Of a stretch of 64,000 nucleotides of DNA, positions 1-8,842 are shown piece after piece. The notes under the pieces are model-generated. The model was given only the letters and a program-made list of their open reading frames with translations, was not told where the DNA came from and did no database searches. The position numbers were made by a program, and so were the translations under genes. Within the stretch, counting starts at the first letter, position 1. The number at the start of each line of letters is the position of its first letter. The stretch comes from Martinezella lusitana (lineage in GTDB: Bacteria; Pseudomonadota; Alphaproteobacteria; Rhizobiales; Rhizobiaceae), in assembly GCF_900094565.1 (NCBI RefSeq), contig NZ_FMAF01000003.1, forward strand, positions 310,001-374,000. Reading direction: 5' to 3'.

Positions 1-561
1 GACCCGGCCGGGATCGGTCCACCAGTTGTACTCGGTGGCATTGACCACAAGCTCGGCATTGGCGAACACCGGCGCATTCGTTCCTTTTTCCATCAGGCCC
101 CAGACATGGTCCGGATGGAAATGCGAGATCATGATCGTGTCGATTTTCTTGTAGTCGATGCCGGCGGCGGCCATGTTGGCCGGAAGATGCGTGGCATTGG
201 TCTGCCACTGCCCGACGCCCGACCCGGCATCCATCATGATCTTTCGGCCACCGATATCGAGGACGACGACGGTCAACGGAATGGGCATGAACTCCGTCGT
301 CAGGCCGGCCTTGGAAAGCGCCTCCTTGGTGTCATCGACGGAGGCGTTCTTGATGAAGGCCGGATCGTGCGGCTTGCGCCAAATGCCGTCATAGACGGCC
401 GTGACGTCGATCGAACCGACCTTGTATTTGTAGAAGCCCGTCGTCGGCTCCAGTGGGGTCGCGGCAAAGGCTTGCGGAATGAATTCGAGCTTCGACGACA
501 GTCCGAAGGCTGCCGCAGCGGCGGCCGTCCCGAGCACGGCACGGCGGGTCATGTCAAACAT
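1..561 (-). CDS. Tat-exported MBL-fold metallo-hydrolase (3' end outside window)
   Basis: The reading frame is open from an ATG at 561 to the window edge, so the C-terminus is missing. An AGGAG ribosome site lies upstream of the ATG. The N-terminus has a twin-arginine-like start (MTRRAVLG) followed by an Ala-rich stretch ending in QAFA, as in a Tat signal. At about residues 144-150 it carries the metallo-beta-lactamase zinc motif HFHPDHVWG (HxHxDH). The family hydrolyses diverse esters, lactones or phosphodiesters, so the substrate cannot be named. It diverges from the ECF sigma/anti-sigma pair and could be part of that regulon (inference). Confidence 0.85.
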   Translation of the reverse strand, partial: MFDMTRRAVLGTAAAAAAFGLSSKLEFIPQAFAATPLEPTTGFYKYKVGSIDVTAVYDGIWRKPHDPAFIKNASVDDTKEALSKAGLTTEFMPIPLTVVVLDIGGRKIMMDAGSGVGQWQTNATHLPANMAAAGIDYKKIDTIMISHFHPDHVWGLMEKGTNAPVFANAELVVNATEYNWWTDPGRV

Positions 562-1072
562 CGCGATATCTCCTCAGGGTTATGGCTTTGGGGCCAGGCG
601 GAGGGCGCTGCAGATTGCCGCCCCCGCTGAGGAAGAAGATCAGCGACTGCGGGCACTTATTCCCCGCAGCACGAAAGATTCATTCAAATAATTGAAATTA
701 ATAGGCTATTTTAGCTCGATGCCGAAAGCCCGGATCGCAATCTGCTGGGTGCAGAGCGCCTGGGGGCACCGTCTTCGACTTTTTCGAATCCGATCGGGAA
801 TAAAACCCGAGCAAGTGCGATCTACGTCTTTAGGCAAGATTGCAAGCGCCGGACCCGAGGCTTACAGTCGACATCGGCGTTTCGCGGGGACCATGATGAC
901 AGACGCCCAGATTATAAGCGCGATTTCATTCGACCGCCGGTTTCACGCCATGAACTGGCGTCGCCTGCAAGCAAGCGTGATGCGCAGCCTGGAGCGGCTT
1001 CTCATCCGGTTGGTTGGCCCGTTTGCCGGACCGAAGGCGCACGGAACGAAGGAGGCTAGCTACTCCAGCCTC
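562..1072. other. Intergenic region between the MBL gene and the ECF sigma gene
   Basis: About 510 bases with no convincing gene. The sigma-factor frame stays open upstream to 692, but that part resembles no sigma region. The stretch must hold the divergent promoters; a possible ECF-type promoter is listed separately. Confidence 0.5.
797..825 (+). promoter_or_regulatory. Possible ECF-type promoter upstream of the sigma/anti-sigma pair
   Basis: GGAATAA at 797-803 is followed after 16 bases by ATCTAC at 820-825. This resembles the RpoE-class GGAACTT - N15/16 - GTCTAA pattern expected for autoregulation. It was found by eye only, and the distance to the coding start (about 250 bases) is long. 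Confidence 0.25.
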
Positions 1073-1684
1073 ATGATGGTGGCCGAGACAGCGGCAAATG
1101 ACGAACCGCGCCTGCATACAATCTCATCGTCGGACGAAACCATGCGCCGCTTCCAGCGCACGATCGTTCCGCATCTGGATGCCGCCTATAATTTCGCGCG
1201 CTTCTTGAGCAGGGATGCCGATGCCGCCCAGGATATCGTGCAGGAGGCATTCCTGCGCGCCTATCGCGGCTTTGGCGGCTTTCGCAATGGCGATGCCCGG
1301 GCCTGGACATTCACCATCGTCCGCAACTGCTATCACGCGTGGCTGCAGGAAGGGCGACGCAAGACCCGTTACGAACAGCCGATGACCGATGGCAATGACT
1401 CACCGGAGGATCCGCCGTCGTCCGACCCGGCCTCCGAGGAAGACACCCCTGAGGCGGCGTTAATCCGCAAGGCGGAAACGCTGCGGGTGCGCCAGGTCAT
1501 CAACATGCTGCCCGATGCCATGCGCGAAGTCCTCGTCCTGCGTGAGCTCGAAGATCTTTCCTATAAGGAGATCGCCGAAATCATCGATGCGCCGATCGGC
1601 ACCGTCATGTCGCGCCTTGCCCGCGCTCGCCGCGATTTCGGCGAAGCCTGGCGCAGCCTCGACGCGAAAGGGGCGGCGCGGTGA
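1073..1684 (+). CDS. ECF-family RNA polymerase sigma factor
   Basis: About 203 residues from the ATG at 1073, the usual ECF size. Region 2 (about residues 30-97) includes DIVQEAFLRAYRGF and the RAWTFTIVRNCY helix. Region 4 (about 145-195) contains LPDAMREVLVLRELEDLSY and the helix-turn-helix EIAEIIDAPIGTVMSRLARAR. An acidic linker rich in D, P and S joins them. The frame is open further upstream; ATG 1073 was chosen because GGAGG occurs at 1051-1055, and ATG 1143 is an alternative. The stop overlaps the GTG start of the anti-sigma gene, so the two are translationally coupled. The inducing signal is unknown. Confidence 0.85.
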   Translation: MMVAETAANDEPRLHTISSSDETMRRFQRTIVPHLDAAYNFARFLSRDADAAQDIVQEAFLRAYRGFGGFRNGDARAWTFTIVRNCYHAWLQEGRRKTRYEQPMTDGNDSPEDPPSSDPASEEDTPEAALIRKAETLRVRQVINMLPDAMREVLVLRELEDLSYKEIAEIIDAPIGTVMSRLARARRDFGEAWRSLDAKGAAR

Positions 1685-2484
1685 GCAACGGGGAACACAG
1701 TGATCACGGCGAATGGAGCGACCTACTGCATGGCTTCATTGATGGCGAACTCGATCCGGCCCACACCGCAAGTTTCGAGACGCATCTTGCGACCTGCCGA
1801 GAATGTGCCCACGAGATGGAAGAGGCTCTTATGGTAAAACGCCTTGCCGGCCGCGAAGGAGTGAAATGGCAGGCACCGGACGCCGTCCATGCACGCGTCC
1901 AGGCCGCGTTGGCGCTGGAACAGGTCATGATGGCACGCGCCGTGGCGGCAACGATCCAAACGGAGAACCCATGGCGTAGCTTCTGGCGGTTTGTCCGGCA
2001 ATGGAGCTTTATACCATCGCTCGCAGCCGTGGCAGCCAGCCTCATGCTGGTTTTGAACATGCCGCGGCAGAGCCAAACGATCGAAGATCAGCTCCTTGCG
2101 AGCCACGTGCGCTCGATGCTCGCCGATCACCTGACCGACGTGCTGACCTCGGATCAGCACACCGTCAAGCCGTGGTTCAGCGGCAAGATCGATTTTTCTC
2201 CACCGGTGGTCGATCTGGCGGCACAGGGTTTTCCCCTTGTCGGCGGCCGCGTGGATTATCTGAACGGTCGGGTCGTGGCGGCGCTGATCTACCACCGGCA
2301 CGGCCATATCATCAATCTCTTCATCTGGCCCGGCACGGCCACCACTCGCAGCAGCGCCGAGAAGGAAGGCTACAATTTCGCCGAATGGTATGCGGACGGG
2401 CTGGTCTTCTGGGCAGTATCCGATGTCAGCGCCACCGACCTTTCTGCCTTTCGTGATGATTTTTCGCGCGCCACCGCACCCTAA
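1681..2484 (+). CDS. Membrane anti-sigma factor with zinc-finger-like N-terminus
   Basis: 267 residues starting with GTG inside the sigma stop codon (GTGA overlap). Residues about 10-45 match the zf-HC2/ZAS fold: FIDGELDP, then H-x3-C-x2-C in HLATCRECAHE. Such domains bind and inactivate ECF sigma factors at the inner face of the membrane. One hydrophobic segment near residues 103-121 (FIPSLAAVAASLMLVLNM) would anchor it. The roughly 140-residue C-terminal part would be the periplasmic sensor, and it has an HRHGHIINLF stretch. The partner is the preceding sigma factor. What the sensor detects cannot be read from sequence. Confidence 0.85.
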   Translation: MSNGEHSDHGEWSDLLHGFIDGELDPAHTASFETHLATCRECAHEMEEALMVKRLAGREGVKWQAPDAVHARVQAALALEQVMMARAVAATIQTENPWRSFWRFVRQWSFIPSLAAVAASLMLVLNMPRQSQTIEDQLLASHVRSMLADHLTDVLTSDQHTVKPWFSGKIDFSPPVVDLAAQGFPLVGGRVDYLNGRVVAALIYHRHGHIINLFIWPGTATTRSSAEKEGYNFAEWYADGLVFWAVSDVSATDLSAFRDDFSRATAP

Positions 2485-2490
2485 GGCGCA

Positions 2491-2525
2491 AAAAAGCCAG
2501 CCGCATGGGCTGCGGCCGGCTTTTT
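2491..2525. terminator. Bidirectional rho-independent terminator
   Basis: AAAAAGCC-A-GCCGCA, a 5-base loop, then TGCGGC-C-GGCTTTTT. The stem is symmetric and flanked by A and T runs, so it can end both the anti-sigma operon and the convergent yebC transcript. Confidence 0.85.
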
Positions 2526-2543
2526 GCAAGCATTTTATCCGTA

Positions 2544-3290
2544 TCAGGCCGAGAGCTTCGCCAGCACTTCCTCGGTAACCTCGAAGTTCGAATAGACGTT
2601 CTGTACGTCGTCGTCGTCTTCGAGGCTGTCGATAAGCTTCATCAGCGACTGAGCCTTTTCTTCATCGACCGGCACATTGTTCTGCGCGCGCCAGATCGCC
2701 TTGACCGTTTCGGCCTCGCCGAGCGTCGCTTCGAGCGCCTTGGCGACTTCGTTCATCGCTTCGAAGCCGCAGATGATGGTGTGGCCCTCTTCGTCGCTCT
2801 CGACGTCATCGGCGCCGGCTTCGATCGCTGCTTCCATCACCTTGTCGGCGTCGCCGACTGTCGGCTTGTAGGTGATCTCGCCGACATGGTCGAAGGAGAA
2901 GGAGACCGAGCCGGTTTCACCGAGCGCGCCGCCTGCCTTGGTGAAGATCGAGCGGACGTTGGAAGCCGTGCGGTTGCGGTTGTCTGTCAGCGCTTCGACG
3001 ATGATCGCCGTGCCGCCGGGGCCGTAGCCCTCGTAGCGGACTGCATCGTAGTTTTCGCCGTCATTGCCGGCCGCCTTCTTGATGGCGCGGTCGATATTAT
3101 CCTTGGGCATCGACTGGGCCTTGGCGTTCTGGATCGCGAGGCGCAGACTTGCGTTCATGGTCGGGTCAGGCAGACCCGCCTTGGCGGCGACGGTGATTTC
3201 ACGCGCCAGCTTCGAGAACATTTTCGAACGCACCGAATCCTGACGACCCTTGCGGTGCATGATGTTTTTAAACTGTGAATGGCCAGCCAT
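2544..3290 (-). CDS. yebC: YebC/PmpR-family translation or transcription regulator
   Basis: 248 residues from the ATG at 3290, which gives the family N-terminus [18 protein letters not shown]. The frame continues upstream, but that extension is not conserved. Typical stretches are KEITVAAK-like [27 protein letters not shown], and [23 protein letters not shown]. The family is a three-domain cytosolic protein. It was described as a DNA-binding regulator in some bacteria and more recently as a ribosome-associated factor easing polyproline stalls. It is the last gene of a minus-strand series and converges on the anti-sigma gene across the shared terminator. Confidence 0.95.
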   Translation of the reverse strand: MAGHSQFKNIMHRKGRQDSVRSKMFSKLAREITVAAKAGLPDPTMNASLRLAIQNAKAQSMPKDNIDRAIKKAAGNDGENYDAVRYEGYGPGGTAIIVEALTDNRNRTASNVRSIFTKAGGALGETGSVSFSFDHVGEITYKPTVGDADKVMEAAIEAGADDVESDEEGHTIICGFEAMNEVAKALEATLGEAETVKAIWRAQNNVPVDEEKAQSLMKLIDSLEDDDDVQNVYSNFEVTEEVLAKLSA

Positions 3291-3403
3291 GGCACCCCTG
3301 TTCACGTCTTTTGTTGGGAATGGCCGCCTTATAAGAGCGAAGCGGCCTTCATTCAAGCAAAAAGCCGGATAATGGCGTCGGTCGAGGCCTTCCGCCACTA
3401 TTC

Positions 3404-3955
3404 CTACGGTTTGACGGCAAGCTTGCCTGCCCGAATATCCGCAACGGTTTCCATGGCCTTGTTCAATCCCTCGAGCGACGCGCGTTCGTCCTTGATTACG
3501 GGTCGCAGATCGGGCGACCAGTCATTGATGGCGCCAACGCGCGCTAGGAAAGTGCTACCGCTTCTCATCTGGTGAATGATCCGGCTTGCCGGAACGCAGC
3601 CCTGTGCATCCGTAGCAACCGCCGGATGGCTATCAACTCTGATCAAGGCAGTCATGCCCGGCGCATCATGCGACAAGAGGCAGACGCGTTGCGGTGTTGG
3701 TGAACTTCCGTAGTCGATGAACAAAGCCCCCGACAGGGACGTAATGCTGCAATTGCGTTTGTCAGTCATTGCATCGGTTGGGCATGACACGCTCCAACTG
3801 CCAGCGGCTAACAGATTTGCGCTTTTGCCGACAGAAACAGTTCCCTGACTGAATTTTTGGAGGCGATAGCCATCGGGCGTCGTGTTGACCGGGTTTGATG
3901 AGACGCAGCCCGATAGCGCTGCAGCTATTATTGTAGTCAAAAGAACCCGATTCAT
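3404..3955 (-). CDS. Putative outer-envelope lipoprotein of unknown function
   Basis: About 183 residues from the ATG at 3955; an upstream ATG at 3985 would place extra residues before the signal. [17 protein letters not shown] is a lipoprotein signal with lipobox LSGC. The mature part contains four further cysteines (in SCPTD, RNCS, RVCLL and QGCVP) that could form two disulfides in the periplasm. I recognise no enzymatic motif. Codon use and GC look somewhat lower than in the flanking core genes, which hints at an accessory gene. It lies alone between yebC and an MBL-fold gene on the same strand. Confidence 0.7.
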   Translation of the reverse strand: MNRVLLTTIIAAALSGCVSSNPVNTTPDGYRLQKFSQGTVSVGKSANLLAAGSWSVSCPTDAMTDKRNCSITSLSGALFIDYGSSPTPQRVCLLSHDAPGMTALIRVDSHPAVATDAQGCVPASRIIHQMRSGSTFLARVGAINDWSPDLRPVIKDERASLEGLNKAMETVADIRAGKLAVKP

Positions 3956-4040
3956 GCGCTTCCCCCAATGGTATGGCGCAATCAATCACGGCCAGCGGAA
4001 GTTGCATAGGTGAGTAGGATACATATCCCAACGAAAATCG

Positions 4041-4880
4041 TCACAGCCCCTTGAGCACATAGATCAGCGGCTTGCGCGGCAAGGTCTTCACCGACACCGT
4101 GACGCTCGGGGTCGGCGCGTAGGCGACGTCGAAGTCGGGACCGAACAGGGCCAGGAACTGATCGACCGGTGGACCCCAGCGATGCATGGGCAGGATCAGC
4201 GACGAACGCAGCCTTTTCACCACCCGGCTCATGCTGTCAGCCCCCATGGTCAAGCCGCCGTCGATCGGCACCATCACGACATCGAGCCGGCCGATCTCGG
4301 CATATTGCTGGTCGGTAAGCTCGAAATGCAGATGCCCCAGATGGCCGATGCAGAGACCGGCGACCTCGAAGATGAAGATCGAATTGCCGTTGGGCTCGAT
4401 GCCGCCGCCCCAGGAGCGGATATCGGTCACCACGTTGCGGATCAGCGTGTCACCGACGGTCAGGTGGATCTTTGCCGGTTCGCCAGGCGTGTCGCTCCAG
4501 CCATGCAGCACATATTTGATCGCCGAGTCCGGCGTCAGCGTGTAGTGGCTCGGATGCGCCTTGTTCATCGTGACGACCTCAGGCGTATAGGGCGGCGGAT
4601 AAGCGCCGCTATAATCCGTGGCGATGGAAACGCCGCCGGGCGTCTCGATGAACAGGGTCGCATGACCGAGGAAGGTGATTTTCACATCGCCATTGACGGG
4701 ATCGTTGGCGGGTGTCGGGCCTTGGTTGGAAAAGCTGGCGAAAGTCGCCTTGGGCAAGGACTGCGCAATCGCCTGGCATTGGCTGGGCTGAGGGCCTGAA
4801 GGCTTCTCCTGGGCGTCCGCGGCGCTCCAGCCCGCCGCAGCCAGCAGAAAGAACACGGCGAAGACAGGAAACCGCAGCAT
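4041..4880 (-). CDS. Exported MBL-fold (UlaG/UPF0173-like) metal-dependent hydrolase
   Basis: About 279 residues from the ATG at 4880, chosen because it gives a clean Sec signal (MLRFPVFAVFFLLAAAGWSA ending near ADA). The longer frame to 4955 starts inside hydrophilic sequence. The core shows KITFLGHATLFIETPGG and IATDYSG, then MNKAHPSHYT, GHLGHLHFEL and LILPMHRWG. These metal-ligand blocks match the ascorbate-6-phosphate lactonase/UPF0173 branch of the MBL superfamily, although the canonical HxHxDH is altered to HPSHYT. The substrate is unknown. Confidence 0.8.
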   Translation of the reverse strand: MLRFPVFAVFFLLAAAGWSAADAQEKPSGPQPSQCQAIAQSLPKATFASFSNQGPTPANDPVNGDVKITFLGHATLFIETPGGVSIATDYSGAYPPPYTPEVVTMNKAHPSHYTLTPDSAIKYVLHGWSDTPGEPAKIHLTVGDTLIRNVVTDIRSWGGGIEPNGNSIFIFEVAGLCIGHLGHLHFELTDQQYAEIGRLDVVMVPIDGGLTMGADSMSRVVKRLRSSLILPMHRWGPPVDQFLALFGPDFDVAYAPTPSVTVSVKTLPRKPLIYVLKGL

Positions 4881-5006
4881 CTGCCACCCCTTCAAGCCCA
4901 GGAAGGCCGGAAGGATGCTGCATGACCGAAAACAGGTCCAGCGCCAATCGGACACGATTGCTCACAATCGCGTCATTGCGCTTCGTCGATTAATTGCAGG
5001 GCACGA

Positions 5007-5831
5007 TCAGCGCCAGAACTCGGGAATGGTCTCGGCCAGACGCGGCCCGAGCCTAAGCGGCGCGATCTTCTCGGCAAGCCCCGTCGCATCCGATATCTCC
5101 ACGCCGACGCCACAGATGGTGGCCGGACCGGATGCCGCTTCGAACCGACCCTTCGGCATTTTCGAAATGAACCGGTTGAGCGGCTCCTCCTTCTCCATGC
5201 CAAGCGAGGAATCATAGTCGCCGCACATGCCGGCATCCGACATGTAGGCTGTGCCACCGTTCAGGATCTGCGCATCGGCGGTCGGCACATGTGTATGCGT
5301 GCCAACCACGAAGCTGGCGCGGCCGTCGACGAAATGGCCGAAGCATTGCTTCTCGCTGGTCGCTTCCGCGTGAAAGTCGAAGATGATGGCGTCCGCCTGC
5401 TCCTTCAGCGGGCAGGCATCGAGGATGACCTCTGCCGATTTAAAGGGATCGTCGAGCTCCGGATGCATGAAGACGCGGCCCATGATATTGGCAACGAGCA
5501 CGCGGGCGCCATTGCGCGCATAGTAGATACCGGAGCCGCGGCCGGGCGTGCCGGCCGGATAGTTGGCGGGACGCAGGAACTGATCGTGGCGCTCACAGAA
5601 CACCACAGCCTCCTTCTGATCCCAGACATGGTTGCCCGTCGTCACCACATCGGCGCCGGCATTGATTGTTTCGAGGAAGATGTCCTCGGTGATGCCGAAC
5701 CCGCCGGCAGCATTCTCGCCATTGACGATGACGAAATCGAGCTTCAGATCGGACACTAGCCCCGGAAGGCGGTCCCATACCGCGGTTCGTCCGGTCTTGC
5801 CGACCATGTCACCCAGAAAAAGCAGCCGCAT
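5007..5831 (-). CDS. YmdB/TIGR00282-family metallophosphoesterase
   Basis: 274 residues. The calcineurin-like metal-binding blocks are in order: LFLGDMVGKTGR near the N-terminus, VNGENAAGGFG, TTGNHVWD, FDFHAEATSEK, and VGTHTHVPTAD. The family forms di-iron phosphodiesterases active on cyclic nucleotides in Bacillus (YmdB). The exact role in rhizobia is not established. Only 3 bases separate it from the cyclo-ligase gene upstream, so the two form an operon, an arrangement that recurs in Rhizobiales. Confidence 0.92.
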   Translation of the reverse strand: MRLLFLGDMVGKTGRTAVWDRLPGLVSDLKLDFVIVNGENAAGGFGITEDIFLETINAGADVVTTGNHVWDQKEAVVFCERHDQFLRPANYPAGTPGRGSGIYYARNGARVLVANIMGRVFMHPELDDPFKSAEVILDACPLKEQADAIIFDFHAEATSEKQCFGHFVDGRASFVVGTHTHVPTADAQILNGGTAYMSDAGMCGDYDSSLGMEKEEPLNRFISKMPKGRFEAASGPATICGVGVEISDATGLAEKIAPLRLGPRLAETIPEFWR

Positions 5832-5834
5832 TCG

Positions 5835-6443
5835 CTATCCAATCGCTTCCGAAACGAAATTGAGTCCGCTCTCGGTCAAAATCGCGTCAAGACGGACATC
5901 ATGCGGCTCAGTCGGTACTGATGGCACTTCTTGGCAATCGAATGCAATGCCGATGAGGCGCGGATTCAAGCCTTTTTGATGCAGACGGGTGATGGCGCGG
6001 TCGTAATGGCCGGCTCCGTAGCCGATACGATGGCCGGTGCTGTCGAACGCCGAAAGCGGCACCAGCATGATATCCGGATCGAGCACTGCCGCATCAGGCC
6101 CCGGCCCGGAGGTGCCGAACCCGGTCGCGATGAGCGCTGCACCCGGCACGAGCTCGCGAAAGACGATGGTGCTCCGGTTGAGGATCACGGGCACGCAAAG
6201 CCGCGCACCGCGCTCCCTGAGCCGCGCCATTAACGGCCTTATATCCACCTCGGACCGGATCGGGAGAAAACCGGAAACGATCGCTCCCGGCGCGACATCG
6301 ATGGCATCGCCGCCATGGGCAGCCATGGCCAGTCCCATCTCGATGCGTTCATCGGCTGGAATGGCGTCACGCGCCGCCAGACGCTCGTTGCGATATTGGG
6401 CTTTCAGCTCTTTGGGGGTCATCGGATCTTCGCGATTTTCCAT
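5835..6443 (-). CDS. 5-formyltetrahydrofolate cyclo-ligase
   Basis: 202 residues, the usual length. It converts 5-formyl-THF plus ATP to 5,10-methenyl-THF in folate recycling. The basic N-terminal helix RNERLAARDAIP and the C-terminal signature RIGYGAGHYDRAI (family GxGxGxYDR) are clear, with a preceding VPLSAFD block. An internal ATG at 6422 (MTPKELKAQ) is an alternative start. In many alphaproteobacteria this gene lies next to 6S RNA and zapA. Here those are about 10.5 kb away, with other genes in between. Confidence 0.92.
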   Translation of the reverse strand: MENREDPMTPKELKAQYRNERLAARDAIPADERIEMGLAMAAHGGDAIDVAPGAIVSGFLPIRSEVDIRPLMARLRERGARLCVPVILNRSTIVFRELVPGAALIATGFGTSGPGPDAAVLDPDIMLVPLSAFDSTGHRIGYGAGHYDRAITRLHQKGLNPRLIGIAFDCQEVPSVPTEPHDVRLDAILTESGLNFVSEAIG

Positions 6444-6525
6444 GATATCACGAAAACATAATGAGCCGGCGGCCTAATGCAATGCGCGAAAACGACATCT
6501 GGCGATGGTATGATGCGAACCGCAA

Positions 6526-7203
6526 TCAACCACTCGTGCGCACGACGGACATCTTTCCGTCGCCATCCGTATGCGCGCGGACATTTTCATAGTTCAGCAG
6601 CGTCGAGTGGCCGGTTTCCACCGGATGGGAATGCGTGGCGGTGATCACCATCACATCGGCGCCTGCGGCTTCGCCTGCCTTGATGCCGGCCATCACATCC
6701 TCGAACACAAGACAATCGGAAGTGCGCAGGCCAAGACGTTCCGCCCCGAGAATGTAGCACTGCGGGTCCGGCTTGCCGACCTTGACGTCCTCGGCGGTCA
6801 CGATGAAGCGCGGCACCGGGATGCCGGCAGCGTCAAGTCGGGCCATCGCCAGGCGGTACGGGGAAGAGGTCACGATCGCCCACCGCTCCGGCGGCAGGGA
6901 CGCGAGGAAATCGATGGCTCCCGGCAGTGCGACCACGCCCTCGACGTCGGCAATCTCCGCCTCCACGATGCCAGCCGACTCGGCAACCGGATCGACGCCG
7001 GGCAGGTTCAACTGGCCGATCGTATCGACACCGCGTTTGCCATGCATGGTCGGCATGAACTTTTCAACGTCCAGACCCTTGCTGCGAGCCCAATTGCCCC
7101 AGACGCGTTCGGCGGCTGCGATCGAATTGATGATCGTGCCATCCATGTCGAACAGGAAGCCGGAATAGGCTTTGGTGAAGGCGGAAGAGGATGCAGCGGA
7201 CAA
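6526..7203 (-). CDS. HAD-superfamily sugar or glycerol phosphatase-like hydrolase
   Basis: 225 residues. The HAD motifs are complete: DMDGT at about residues 19-23 (nucleophile and acid/base Asp), the TSS of motif II in WAIVTSSPYR, Lys in KVGKPDPQCY, and the acidic motif VFEDVMAGIKAG. An alpha-helical C1 cap sits between motifs I and II. This layout fits the DOG1/GPP group, which dephosphorylates small sugar phosphates or glycerol-3-phosphate. The substrate is not determinable here. It ends about 80 bases from the cyclo-ligase start and has its own upstream region. Confidence 0.88.
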   Translation of the reverse strand: MSAASSSAFTKAYSGFLFDMDGTIINSIAAAERVWGNWARSKGLDVEKFMPTMHGKRGVDTIGQLNLPGVDPVAESAGIVEAEIADVEGVVALPGAIDFLASLPPERWAIVTSSPYRLAMARLDAAGIPVPRFIVTAEDVKVGKPDPQCYILGAERLGLRTSDCLVFEDVMAGIKAGEAAGADVMVITATHSHPVETGHSTLLNYENVRAHTDGDGKMSVVRTSG

Positions 7204-7404
7204 GGCAGGCCCTTTCTGGACGTGAAAACGAGCGGCCGGCGCAGCCGCGCCACTCGCAATATGTGCTTCATCCGACTAACGACAGCCGCGGCAAGAAGCA
7301 AATGATTGCTGAGCAACGGGCGTAGGAAAAGCCCGTTCATTCGTTTCAACCGATGCGACATCGGAAGAAAGCGCTTGCATCACCATCGGCAGATGGCGAA
7401 ACGG

Positions 7405-7436
7405 AAGCGTGCGACTGAAGAGATCAGCCGCACGCC
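7405..7436 (-). terminator. Probable terminator of the lpiA-atvA operon
   Basis: On the minus strand GCGTGCG, then GCTGA/TCAGT paired inside, then CGCACGC followed by TTCCGTTTC. The stem is long and lies just beyond the stop at 7445. The T tract is imperfect. Confidence 0.5.
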
Positions 7437-7444
7437 TCGATCAA

Positions 7445-8842
7445 TTATTCGCCGAGGCGGCTCTTCAGACCATTGATGATATGGTTCGCCAGCGCCTCGT
7501 AGTCGTCATCGAAATGGTGACCACCATTCATGGCAATGACTTCGGCGCCGGTGCCCTTCAGCAGCGGGCATCCGACATCCTCGTCGTCGTCCTTGCCGTA
7601 GACGCATTGCACCATCTTCGGATTGATCGACTTGAGGTCATTGATGGGATCGCCACCCTTGCCCTCGCTCGAAGCACCGAGCCAGCCCATGACCGAAATC
7701 ACGTAATCGACCTTCTTCGACAGCGACAACAGGGACATCTGCACGATCTTGTCCTTGTCTGGCTGCTGCAGGCGGTTGTAGCTCGCCGGCAGCACATCGG
7801 CACCGAACGAATAGCCGATCAGCACGACATGCTTGACCTTGAAGCGCTTGGTATAGAACTGGATCATGCGCGCGAGATCGTTGGCAGTCTGTTGCGGATC
7901 CCGCTCCGACCAGAAATAGTGCAGCGAGTCCACACCCACGACCGGAATGCCCTGATCCTGCAGATAGCTGCCGACTTCCTTGTCGATGTCGCGCCAGCCG
8001 CCGTCGCCGGAATAGACGATCGCAAGCGTGTCCTCCGTCGGCGTGGTTTCCATGACATCAACGGGCAGGCCGAGCGGCGATTTCGCGCTGTCGATCGACT
8101 TCATCAGGTCCGCCAGCGAAGCCTCGAGCGTCGCATAGGTATCGTCGATCCCGGAATCCGTGGTCTGGACCTCGGGATGATCCTTCTGGATCTCCTCGAC
8201 GTGATCGCGTCCATCCTTCGGAGCATTCGGCGTGAAGGTCACGAGAATCGGGTTCGGCAAAGCACCTTCCTGCAGGCCGAAGGACACCATGTCGCCATCG
8301 GTCTTCTTCTCGGCCGGCGTGCAAAGCTCTTGCTTCAGCCCGATGCCGGATGTCGGATCCACGGCAACCGTTCCGGCAACCGTGGCATCCGGGGTCTGCG
8401 CGGCTATCGTCAGTGCCATGGCGCCGCCTGCGCCGACGCCGGCGATGATCGGCAGCTGATAGGTGCTGTCGGCAAAGGAACGCTGCACCTGCTGGCTCAG
8501 TGATTCCAGATCCGAGACCATGTAGATGCAGCCATCGTTCTGGCTGACGTCATATTTGTTCAGCGAAGCCAGGAAGGACGGGTAATCGATGCCGATGACC
8601 AGCGAGCCACTGGCGACGAGCTTGTCGGCAACCGCCTTCTCCTTGTCGCCCCAGCCTGCAACGTCGGAGATTAGAACAACCTCGCTCGTCACCTTGCCTT
8701 GCGGGCGCAGGATATGCGGCGGCGAAATCATGCCCAGATCGTATTTGGTATCGTCTTCGTCGGCCCGCGCCGAGCCTGAAGCAAGCAGACCCATCGTCAG
8801 CATGCATGTGAAAACCAATGATATTGCGTATTTCAAGATCAT
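7445..8842 (-). CDS. atvA: AcvB/AtvA/VirJ-type periplasmic serine hydrolase (lysyl-PG hydrolase family)
   Basis: 465 residues from the ATG at 8842, which overlaps the stop of lpiA (ATGA). A Sec signal is present (MILKYAISLVFTCM...ARA). There are two alpha/beta-hydrolase-like halves. The second has the nucleophile elbow VLIGYSFGADVLP and a late His in GGHHFDDDYEAL, and begins IVYSGDGGWRDID, as in VirJ/AcvB. Family knowledge: AcvB of Agrobacterium is needed for virulence and hydrolyses lysyl-phosphatidylglycerol in the periplasm; atvA of R. tropici supports acid tolerance. Coupling to lpiA fits making and degrading the same lipid. Confidence 0.92.
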   Translation of the reverse strand: MILKYAISLVFTCMLTMGLLASGSARADEDDTKYDLGMISPPHILRPQGKVTSEVVLISDVAGWGDKEKAVADKLVASGSLVIGIDYPSFLASLNKYDVSQNDGCIYMVSDLESLSQQVQRSFADSTYQLPIIAGVGAGGAMALTIAAQTPDATVAGTVAVDPTSGIGLKQELCTPAEKKTDGDMVSFGLQEGALPNPILVTFTPNAPKDGRDHVEEIQKDHPEVQTTDSGIDDTYATLEASLADLMKSIDSAKSPLGLPVDVMETTPTEDTLAIVYSGDGGWRDIDKEVGSYLQDQGIPVVGVDSLHYFWSERDPQQTANDLARMIQFYTKRFKVKHVVLIGYSFGADVLPASYNRLQQPDKDKIVQMSLLSLSKKVDYVISVMGWLGASSEGKGGDPINDLKSINPKMVQCVYGKDDDEDVGCPLLKGTGAEVIAMNGGHHFDDDYEALANHIINGLKSRLGE

